NCBI GenBank assembly: GCA_034231615.1
Contig: CM067317.1
Span: forward strand, 44,896,652-44,960,651
Direction: 5' to 3'
Source of the DNA: Meghimatium bilineatum
Lineage: Eukaryota > Mollusca > Gastropoda > Stylommatophora > Philomycidae
DNA: 64,000 nt
Every line of letters starts with the position of its first letter. Position 1 is the stretch's first letter. Both the position numbers and the translations under genes were made by a program. Positions 24,902-37,000 of this stretch are shown piece after piece. A model generated the notes under the pieces. The model did no database searches. It saw only the letters and a list, made by a program, of their open reading frames with translations, and had not been told where the DNA came from.

Positions 24902-25022
24902 CTCCACATACAGCAAAGACATCCAGTGTTCGCAGCTGATGTACTGAAAAATGTTTCACAGCATTCTCCTGTTCTAACTCATCTTTACTAGATTTTCCTT
25001 TGCCCTTGCCTTTTCCCTTACC
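24902..25022 (-). CDS. DNMT1: DNMT1 exon 20 (Gly-Lys linker and catalytic motif I)
   Basis: Acceptor TTGTCAG, donor GTACGT. It encodes [20 protein letters not shown], then [13 protein letters not shown]. The (GK)n linker between BAH2 and the methyltransferase domain is diagnostic of DNMT1, as is LRTLDVF. Motif I, FSGCGG in the family, reads FAVCGG: the first glycine of the SAM-binding loop is Val. It ends in phase 1; no following catalytic exon is present in the window. Confidence 0.92.
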
Positions 25023-28000
25023 CTGACAATATCTTTCTTAATCTTGATGACGAGTAGTCTTTTGCATTCGTTTCCAAGCTCCCACAGATTAGCAGGATGT
25101 AGTCCGGAGATTGAAGAACGTTGTATTATGTTTTGCAGCTTATGACGATTAGTTGAGTTTGGTTATCAGCTAGAGACTGGCATTTCTGCTCTCATCCTTT
25201 CTTTCGCTAATAGGTTTCTAATAAATCTTTTCAATCACTGAATTACCACTGCTCTTCTGCATTCATTCTCAAACTCCTGCAGATTAGCAGGGTGCAGTCC
25301 TGAGAACAAAGTTTTGTGTCCTGATTTACAGTTTTGCTGCAAATATCTGCACCTTTCGACCTGACACACCGGCTTGAGTATGGTTTCTGGGTTACTTTGA
25401 CCCTATGTAGTATAGGACAGTCAAATCCACTCCATAACTTCCTTAGTTGTCTTATGACATGCATGGAAGATAAATAGTGTTGCTATTCTTTGCTCCCCTT
25501 TTGGGTCCAGGAACACACAAGAGCACCACTTCTCCAATCTTTCCATTCAGTGAATTACCACTGATCCAATCATTGAATTACCACTGATACAATCATTGAA
25601 TTACCACTGATCCAATCATTGAATTACCAGTGATCCAATCATTGAATTATCAGTGATCCGATCATTGAATTACCAGTGATCCAATCATTGAATTACCAGT
25701 GATCCAATCATTGAATGACCAGTGATCCAATCATTGAATGACAAGTGATCCAATCATTGAATTACCAGTGATCCAACCATTGAATGACCACCGATCCAAT
25801 CATTGAATTACCACAGATCCAATCATTGAATTACCACAGATCCAATCATTGAATGACCAGTGATCCAATCATTGAATGACCAGTGATCCAATCATTGAAT
25901 GACCACAGATCCAATCATTGAATGACCACAGATCCAATCACTGAATGACCACAGATCCAATCATTGAATGACCACAGATCCAATCATTGAATTACCACAG
26001 TTCCGATCATTGAATTACCAGTGATCCGATCATTGAATTACCAGTGATCCAATCATTGAATTACCAGTGACCCAATCATTGAATTACCACTGATCCAATC
26101 ATTGAATTACCACCTTTACAATCATTGAATGACCAGTGATCCAATCATTGAATTACCACAGATCCAATCATTGAATGACCACAGATCCAATCATTGAATG
26201 ACCACCGATCCAATCATTGAATGACCACAGATCCAATCATTGAATTACCACAGATCCAATCATTGAATGACCAGTGATCCAATCATTGAATGACCACAGA
26301 TCCAATCATTGAATTACCAGTGATCCAATCATTATAGTCTAAGGATGTACACGGCGATTATGATAATTTATTTTGCTGGAATCAGTCTTAAACTCTTTCA
26401 GGCCACCTCTCAACTTTCTCACATATTCTGTATCCATTGATGGACTCTTCTATATAGAATCAGACAGATGCAACTTTAAACAAGTTAATGAAGTTTTGTT
26501 AATCACTGGTAACGTACATAATAAAACACAAACTGACAATTTGAATCAATAAAAGATCTTTATACAAAAACACATTCACAACATAATATGACGAGCAAGG
26601 AACGGCACCACTGATGTTCAAAATAACATCAATTTCTATGGTGCCACTCTAACTTATATTATGTTATTAATGTGTTCTTGATGAAGGCCTTTTTGTCAAA
26701 ATGTTGGTTTATGTGTTATTATGTGTGTTACTAGTCATTGTGTAACTAACTTATGTGTGTTACTAACAAAACTTCATTGCCCTGTTCCAAGTTTTTTTTC
26801 CTTTCTGGATTTCAGTTTTGCTGCAGTTTGTACATATGTAGAATCTGTTCGGTAAACATCCCCGGGTTTATAAAAAAAATGTTCTCATATCAGCACTAGG
26901 TCTTCTGTTTCTGGAGTTAGTAAGATTCACAAGATGTCAGAAGTAATCTGACAAAATAGAAACACATGGACTGTAGTAATCCAGGGTTAACAAGCAGTAT
27001 AAATAGAAATAAGCCAAATGAAATATTTTACCCGCTTGTTGCCAATGTCTGAAAGGGGAGCAAAGAATAGCAATACTTTTTCTGTCATGAGTAAGTGTTG
27101 GAGCTTTTGGGAGTTGGTTGTCCCATCCCATATGGGGTTAAAGTGACCCAAAAACCATGCTGAAATTGGATGTGCCAGACCCAAAAGGTACAAATATCGC
27201 AGCAAAGCTCTAAACCATGATGCAACACACTCCGTTCTCCAGATTACAGCCTGCTGACCTGAAGGAGTTTGAGAACGAACACAGAAGAAGATATGAAAGA
27301 TAAAATCTGACAAAATTTAATTTAATATGAAGAATTTTAGAGCATCTCACCTTCCCAGTATTGCCCATGAGCCGAGCCTTTGCTGGAGGGTCATCAAATT
27401 GCCGAGTGTCTGCACTGTAAGACTCCGCAAAATAGAAGCGGTCAGTCCCTCCAATGAAGTAACTGTCAACATCTTCTGTCAAGTTCTCTCTGTAAACAAC
27501 TGTACATTTTCCACGGATATGCGAGAAACCCAGAGTGGTCTCCTCATCACTCCAAAACAAGGCATTAAGGTCGGTGTGATAGACAGATTGTGACCCCTTA
27601 TGTGTGTTCTAAATTCTGAGGAACAAATGATACACATTTATTAGAAAGTTAAAAAGAAATATAGTGATGAAATTTCCCTATAAACATTCTTATAATATTA
27701 TGTGTATAATTTCTACCTAAGGATCTATTCAGTAAAAAAAAATACCCACTCTTATAATTATGCGTAAAGTTTCTACCAGGTCTGTGTAGGATCTATTCAG
27801 TAAAAAAAAATACCCACTCTTATAATTATGCGTAAAGTTGCTACCAGGTATGTGTAGGATCTATTCAGTCAAAAACAACACCCACTCTTATAATTATGCG
27901 TAAAGTTGCTACCAGATCTGTGTAGGATCTATTCAGTAAAAAAAAAAATACCCACTCTTATAATTATGCGTAAAGTTGCTACCAGGTCTGTGTAGGATCT

Positions 28001-31000
28001 ATTCAGTCAAAAAAAACACCCACTCTTATAATTATGTGTAAAGTTGCTACCAGGTCTGTGTAGGATCTATTCAGTCAAAAAAAACACCCACTCTTATAAT
28101 TATGTGTAAAGTTGCTACCAGGTCTGTGTAGGATCTATTCAGTCAAAAAAAACACCCACTCTTATAATTATGTGTAAAGTTGCTACCTGAAGGATCTATT
28201 CAGTCAAAAAAAACACCCACTCTTAGTTGTTTACTCTAAGTCAGAAGTGAGTAAGCATAAACTGGTTCCAGTTTAGGACTTGCTTTGTTAAAAAGAAACC
28301 AGTGTGTTCTTTTCACAAGAAGAAAATCTCTCTATTAGTGGTTTGTTATTGGATGGAATTTTTGTCTGGTAGGACACCGGAGACCTACATGTGAACCTGT
28401 GTCATATCATCATCAAGTGTCATGCAGACTGACGTAGGTGATCACAGATCTCCACAACTGTTTATATTCAGTATAACTTATCAGGATAGTAGTTGTTTTT
28501 TTGCCACTCCACAATGTCAAATGAATATTTTCTCTGTCAATCTATCTGACCTTCTATCATGCCTGTTGTTACTCTTCTCCAGACCTCCCTGTCTCATAAT
28601 GTGACCACAATAAACAAATATTGTCTTTTTCTATTATTAAATAACCCCTAATCTCACATTTAGAACATCCTCGCGATAGGCCTCTGGGTAAACATCTTCA
28701 TCAACCTGCATCAACAATTTCAGAAAATAAATCCATATTTCAACAAATTAGAAAATAATTTAGAAAATAAAACCATATTTCATCAAATTTGAAACAATTT
28801 CAGAAAATAAAACCATATTTCATCAAATTTGAAACAATTTCAGAAAATAAAACCATATTTCATCAAATTTGAAACAATTTCAGAAAATAAAACCATATTT
28901 CATCAAAGTTGCAATTTTTAAATTGTGCTTAATAAGCAGAAAAGTGATTTCAATGAGATGAAAATATTAACATCTAAACAAATTACAAACAAGCTAAAAA
29001 TGAGAATTATAAAGTGTTACATCTATTCTATATTAATGTATGGCTCAAAAACATGGACAATGAACAATTAGAAGACAGAATTAATATCTTTGAGATGTAG
29101 ATACGTAGAAGAATAAGGAAAACACTTTCTGCCTGATACATGGCTTCTGGGTCACTTTGACCTTATATGGGATAGCCAACTTTACCTCAAAACTTCCTTA
29201 GTTGCCTGTTATAACATGCTTGGCAAGCAATAGTGTAGCTATTCTTTGTTCTTTTCTCAGACCCTGGCTATGCACTGACAACTCCCTTTTCAAAGTCACT
29301 AAAATTAAGAATGTAATGTGGGTCCAAATAGCTGATAATAGAGGCAGGATTTATCAGCAGTTAGTGGGTGTAAATAGCTGGTATTAGAGATAAAGAGGCC
29401 TACAGAGATAGTGTTAATAACAATTTATTGTATCTACCAGTAAATGCCTGGACTTACTTTGGACTGTGATTTTCTTGCAGTTGAGATCTTCTCGTGTACT
29501 ATCTTGAACCCATACGCCGCCGGATCAATGTAACAACAATCACCTATAGAATATTCTAGACCATTGGTTCTGACACTTGTGTAATACAGACAGCTGGATG
29601 ATCCACCGTCTGCCTGCAACAAACACAATAATTAAAATAGTTGCTAAGATGCCAACAACGCAAAATTGGTTATGAACTGACGTCTCCGCATTTAATGCAT
29701 GCATGTGCTTAGTATCCCTGGCAAATGACTTAGGGTATGTATGTTTCTGGTTCTAACCCCTCACGGAATAAACACACTCCTGACTCTACCTGCCTATGTT
29801 TGTTTGTTTTGTTTGTCAATAACCCCAGGAATTCCGAGCAATTAGCTCTCACTTCCTATGTGCAGTGGGGTGGTTTTTTAGCTTTCTTTCATACCCAGGA
29901 GACTTAAGATTTCGGCTTAATACAAGTGCCTATTGAAGGAGCCTAGAGGGGTATATGTCACTAGACGAGCTGATAATTTGCCTGGGTCACCCAACATGCA
30001 TCTTTCTTCTGACTAGGCACTTCGCAACCAGCGAGTTATCCCTTTTGTAGGAAGGCCATTCCATTACCTCCCTTTGTGTCCCTAGGCCTAGACCTAGATT
30101 TCTGTTTGAGTCGTGTTGGACAATGTGACAGCTGAATTGACTCAGGGTTGATATACCTTCCTAGACAAGGTGCTACTTTGCCAAAAAACTTCAGAATCTG
30201 GGATTTGGCCTGTTAATTTCTCACACACTTGCCTCGTCTACATGTGATGACTTTCTAATCCATATTTTGGTTATCTGTTACCCCTAGGTCTGCATGAGAG
30301 CAATGATAAGCCCTTTGTACTGGTTTCCCAGTACATTTCCCTCCATTCCTTTCAACAAATGTGTTGCCATTATCCGATTTCTGCTGAATAAATATACTTT
30401 CAGTCATTTCGTTCACCGAAGTAGAACACCATCTGTAGACAGTACCATTCATAGCACTTAACTCTGTAGCTCAAATGCTAATCACCAGTAATCTTTGATA
30501 AAAATTCACTTTGTAAAGAACATGTCATAGTCAGATTTAAAACTGCAACCTAAAGTAAACGTAAAAGTAACATGAGTTATGAACCAGCAACATAGGACGG
30601 GGCTTCCCATAAGTGCTCAGCAAGCTAATCATTGGTTGATCAGAAACCACATGACTAGCATCACCTACCACACTTGCTCAGTAGCGATGGTGCCATTTCT
30701 CGATCTCCCCAGAGCATTAGTCCTGGTACCCTATTTCCTGGTGGCTAGGTGAACCACAGGAGTAATCTTTAACAATGTTAGACAATGAGTGATTAGACAC
30801 AAAGAGACTGTTCATGTTCCCATAGAATAATAGAAACGGGAGTGACAAAGGGAGAGGGAAGATAGTACATCCTCGCTGACAACAACAAACTGACTGGTAC
30901 GCAGCGTATACACCCTTAGATGGATGATCCCGCTGAAGATGGATGTGTCAGGTTACTGACACAAATAATTCTTAAAGTTGATGGGAATTGAATTTCCTAC

Positions 31001-34000
31001 TTGAATTTACTTGTGATGCAAATAAAACGGTGACACAGCGCATTACCATTCTCTGGACTACATCCTGCTGGAAATCTAATAGAGCCATGGTCCTGCTAGA
31101 GGAGAGAACCAGCGGGAGTTTGAGAATGAACGCTGACAAAGAAGTACATTGATAATTGAACCAGCAATCTAAGCCTTTATGGGAATGTCCCCACATGCAT
31201 GATGTTGGTTCCTAATCTTCTTCTTCTTCTGCGTTCATTCTCAAACTCCAACTGGATCTAGCTGGATCATGGTCCTGCTAGATTTCCAGCAGGATGTAGT
31301 CCAGAAAATGGAAATGAGTTGTGTCTCCGTTTTATTTGCGCCAATGGCCCGACACATCCGTCTTCGGCGGGGGTTCCTAATCAAGAATGAAGTATTAAAC
31401 CAGTTTACAAATAAATGTATTCAAGAATACTAAAATCATAATGAGATTATAAACAAATAATGCTTGCTTATAGAGCCTAATCTACATTTAGTTTATTTTT
31501 AAACTTTACTTTTTTTTATAATGTCGGAAAAGGTCAAATTATCCACTACTTACTCGAGTAACTTCCCCTAGGACTGTCTCCTCTAGCAATCTCTTCTTCT
31601 CCAACCTCTGACAGCTAATGCAGCAATTCTGGTTCTCACTGTCCGAAAGAACATCTATATCAGGAGGATCCTCAAACCTGCCAAAATTGGGTTCATAAAA
31701 CTTCTGAAAATAGAATGTCTTGCCATCATCCTCAGAAATGACATTGTCTTCATCTGGGTAGGCAATGCCACCTTTCATATTCTAGTCTTCAGGAACAACT
31801 TTCTGGATGATCTAGAACAGAAGAATAATGTATTTTTATAGAAAGTAACCAAAACAAAGTTTATTCATTGTTTTCACACTCTTCTTGGTTACATTGATGC
31901 AGTCCTTTCAGCTTGACACATTAGACCTCGGTATAGCTTACAGCTTGGCACATTAGACCTCAGCATAGCTTACACTTGGCACATTAGACCTCAGCATAGC
32001 TTACACTTGGCACATTAGACCTCAGCATAGCTTACACTTGGCACATTAGACCTCAGCATAGCTTACAGTTTGACACATTAGACCTCGGCATAGCTTACAC
32101 TTGACACATTAGACCTCAGCATAGCTTACATTTTGACACATTAGACCTCGGCATAGCTTACAGTTTGACACATTAGACCTCAGCATAGCTTACATTTTGA
32201 CACATTAGACCTCGGCATAGCTTACAGTTTGACACATTAGACCTCAGCATAGCTTACAGCGTAGCACATTAGACCTCAGCATAGCTTACAGTTTGACACA
32301 TTAGACCTCAGCATAGCTTACAGCTTGGCACATTAGACCTCAGCATAGCTTACACTTGGCACATTAGACCTCAGCATAGCTTACAGCTTGGCACATTAGA
32401 CCTCAGCATAGCTTACACTTGGCACATTAGACCTCAGCATAGCTTACACTTGGCACATTAGACCTCAGCATAGCTTACACTTGGCACATTAGACCTCAGC
32501 ATAGCTTACACTTGGCACATTAGACCTCAGCATAGCTTACAGTTTGACACATTAGACCTCGGCATAGCTTACACTTGACACATTAGACCTCAGCATAGCT
32601 TACATTTTGACACATTAGACCTCGGCATAGCTTACAGTTTGACACATTAGACCTCAGCATAGCTTACATTTTGACACATTAGACCTCGGCATAGCTTACA
32701 GTTTGACACATTAGACCTCAGCATAGCTTACAGCGTAGCACATTAGACCTCAGCATAGCTTACAGTTTGACACATTAGACCTCAGCATAGCTTACAGCTT
32801 GGCACATTAGACCTCAGCATAGCTTACAGTTTGACACATTAAACCTCAGCATAGCTTACAGTTTGACACATTAGACCTCAGCATAGCTTACACTTGGCAC
32901 ATTAGACCTCAGCATAGCTTACAGCTTGGCACATTAGACCTCAGCATAGCTTACACTTGGCACATTAGACCTCAGCATAGCTTACACTTGGCACATTAGA
33001 CCTCAGCATAGCTTACACTTGGCACATTAGACCTCAGCATAGCTTACAGTTTGACACATTAGACCTCGGCATAGCTTACACTTGACACATTAGACCTCAG
33101 CATAGCTTACATTTTGACACATTAGACCTCAGCATATCTCACAGTTTGGCACATTAGACCTCAGCATAGCTTACAGTTTGACACATTGGACCTCGGCATA
33201 GCTTACAGTTTGACACATTAGACCTCAGCATAGCTTACATTTTGACACATTAGACCTCGGCATAGCTTACAGTTTGACACATTAGACCTCAGCATAGCTT
33301 ACAGCGTAGCACATTAGACCTCAGCATAGCTTACAGTTTGACACATTAGACCTCAGCATAGCTTACAGCTTGGCACATTAGACCTCAGCATAGCTTACAG
33401 TTTGACACATTAAACCTCAGCATAGCTTACAGTTTGACACATTAGACCTCAGCATAGCTTACAGCTTGGCACATTAGACCTCAGCATACCACATGAAGAC
33501 GGATGTGTCACACCATTGGCGCAAATGACGACACGCATTTCCATTTTCTGGACAACATGCTGTTGGAAATTTAGTTGGACCATTGTCCTGCTACAAGAGA
33601 GATCCAGTGGGAGTTTGAGAATGAACTCCGAAGAAGAAGACCTCAGCACAGTTTTTGGATCTCTTTGAGATATAGAATGGCACAACCCAATCTCAACTCT
33701 TCTCTTCCCATGGTAGGTCAAGGTGACCCAAAAATCAAGATGAAGTCAAATGTGTTACGATGAAAGGTGCAGATATCGCAGCTGAACTATAAACTGTACC
33801 ATAATGCATTCCATTCTCAAGACTACTAAATAGAAGAAATTTTAGAATGGACATTCCATTCTAGTTTGCAGCTAGAAGAATGAGACTTGTAACTTAAGCA
33901 TGGTAATTTGGTGCTAGGGGTTCCCATCCTTGAACAGACTTCCCTTTTGCAACCTGAAAATCATGCCACAACATATTCTGTTCTCCAGGCTATATTCTGC

Positions 34001-37000
34001 TAACATGCAGGAGGTTGCTCTAACATGCAGGAGGTTGCTCTAACATGCAGGAGGTTGCTCTAACATGCAGGAGGTTGCGAATGAATGCTGAAAAACAATG
34101 AACACACGAGAAGACTGAATCATAATTCCTACAGTTGCCAAGACAAAACAAACCATACCTGCACTTTGCTGTGTACTGCAATAAGCTCATTGTCATCGCA
34201 CTCGTCGACAAAAAATAGCTCCAGAGGATCAGATACCTCTCCTAAGACAGTTTCACATCCTCTGTAGTACCAGTGGACATGTGCCTGCTTGCAGCCACCT
34301 TCTTCAAACAGGTACTGAACTTGAGCAATGTAGAACGGTGGAGTTGGGTCTGCAGGTGAGATGGAGACATAGTCTCCCTTGGTTATCTGGTGAAAGACAA
34401 GATTATATAAACATTTTTTCAAAGGTAACATTCCATATCACTGAGGCATTTTAGGGAAATTTACGCTGTGCCCACATTTTTGCCCGTAAATTGCGTACAT
34501 AGGGATGTGGTCAGAATCATGTTTGGCGTTTCTTTCCCAGAAAATCTGGTACCCATTTCCTTAGGCTGGGTTGATCTAGAAGTTGTTTGTGGTTTAAAAC
34601 TATTCCAGTTATACTAGAAAATCTTGACAATCAATAAAAGGTAATACTGTAGTAAAACTGTATGAAAATAGTACTTACAAAACAGGTGATGAAGTTTTAC
34701 TGCACGACGATTAACACACTTTCATTATCTGAAGCTCACATGAAATAATACACACAAAACAAGCTAAAATCATACAAATAACAATACACATGACATAATC
34801 ATTGTTATTTATAACAAGTAATCATAATGCACAATGCATTTAAAACAGCAGCACGACTTGCCCGGAAGTTACAGCAACAACAACATACATCTGCACTTTT
34901 GAGAAGTCAGATTGCCACTGGTCAACCAACAACAAAGAAACGAAAAGTTTACCAACATGTCAATGATGCTATTAAAACAATGGTTGAACAGGTAAGATCC
35001 AGAAGAGCCTATCAACTTCTTGAAAAACAGCACGTGTTTTAAACATTAATGTTGTGTAGAACTTAATTTCATGTCTATCATTTATGAGACAATTCATATC
35101 ATTTGAAGATTTTATTATAATTATTTACTAGCTATATTGTTCATTAGTGTTTATTACAGTTTGTATGAAATATTTTATATATTACCTTTGTATTTTGTCT
35201 TGGGGATATTTTGCCTGGGAATATTTATCTTGGAATATTTTGTCTGCGATATTTTGTCTTGGATATATTTTGTCTGAGAATATTTGTCTGGAATATTTTG
35301 TCTAGTTACCCATGATTCTGTATCAATACTTGTATCATACATATCACATTTTCATATGTATTTGAATCAAAGTAGAAGTTGACTCCTTTTTTTTTCTCCA
35401 GATTGTCCCATAATTCCCAGATTTTTTCTCTCCAGATTGTCCCATAATTCCCAGATTTGTTCCCCAGATTGTTGCATAAAGTGGATCCTCCTGTATTCTG
35501 CCATCTTTCATACTCTTAGATTGTCCCAGCCATCTGAGTCTATGCAAACTGAGCATAGAAAATACTGCGGTATTGCCTGTTCGTTTCAATGCATCTGTGT
35601 TAGTAATGTTTTCCTGCCACAGAACAAAGAACAGTATTCTGATAGGGATTCCTTCCAGTTTCCATTTTTATAACTGGACGCTAAGAATGTCATTGGTTAT
35701 TTTCTTACCATGCTACAGACACGGCTACATTATTTCACATCATGTGAAATCTTCAGATCTCCTCCATATAGTTTTTGGTATTCTAATGTTTCATTTACTT
35801 TCAGATATTCTTTTTAGACTAGTTCTTGTGAGAGAACTAGTTTCCATGTTAACAAATCTACAATCATGGTTGGAGACAGCTCTCAGCTAGAACATGCAAA
35901 CATCCCTCCACAGACAAGAGAGATAGAGAGAGAAACTAAGACATCTCAGATTAGATCATATCTATGACATAAATGATTTTCTGACTGACCTCGACCTCAT
36001 TAATCCTGGCTGCTGTATAATATTTCCTCTTGTTTTCTTCATGTGTTGGTAGACCAGGACAAACTACTTTGGTCTTGACATTTGTAGCAAATTTATGTTT
36101 AGTCACTGCCACCAAGTTTTTGCTTTCTTGATCCTCTTTTTCAATTTCTGATTCCTCTTCAACATCATCTTCTTCTGCCGTCTTAATGGCCATATTTGGA
36201 CACCTAATGGAAAATACAAAAAATAAAAAGTATGTGAACTTTAAGGTCAAGGCAAACGTGAACAAGTGATAAAGTTTGTTAATGTTTTTTTTCTCCTTTA
36301 TATTCCTAACAATCAATATTCTTCTTGTACATGTCGCGGCGTCTGCTATGGCAAAGCGGCCTTTATTTTCACAGTCCATAGAAAACCTCCCTGCACTCCA
36401 TCACAGGAAAACATGTAGTAAGGAAAGTTTTTTTATATTCCTAACAATATTTTATTTTATTTTCAAAAGTATCTTCTGCATATTAGCAGGATGTAGTCCT
36501 GAGAACATAATGTGGTGTCATGGTTTACAGCTTTGCTGCTATATATGTGCCTTTTGATCTGACACATCCGATTTCAGCATGGCTTCTGGTTCACTGACTC
36601 TACGTAGGATGAGACACGCACACTCCACCCCAAAACCTTCTTAGTCACCACTTACAACATTCATGTAGGTACAGTGTTGCTATTCTTTTCCTCCTTCCGG
36701 AACTCAATAACACAAGGGCATCTCAAAATTAAATTTAATACCATTCTTCCTCTCTCTGTGCAAGAGAGGATATCTGGTGGCATAGTGGTTAAGCCATTTG
36801 CAGTAAGTGCATGGGTTTGATATCCTGCGACATCTTCATTGCAAGTGCATTTAGGGGGGGGGGGAGAGAATCCCTGGACATTATCGCTTGAAGGTATGAG
36901 GTTATGTGGTACTCTCAGCAGCTGGCATGCTGGTGCCGAGATGGGCGGAGTATATATGAGGTAACCATAGCCTCATTTGAATACTTAGGAGCAAACATCA

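Noticed and set aside
18851..25022. A DNMT1-protease fusion protein
   Set aside because: DNMT1 exon 20 leaves one base and the protease exon supplies one, where two are needed, so the splice is out of frame. Both genes also lack essential domains.
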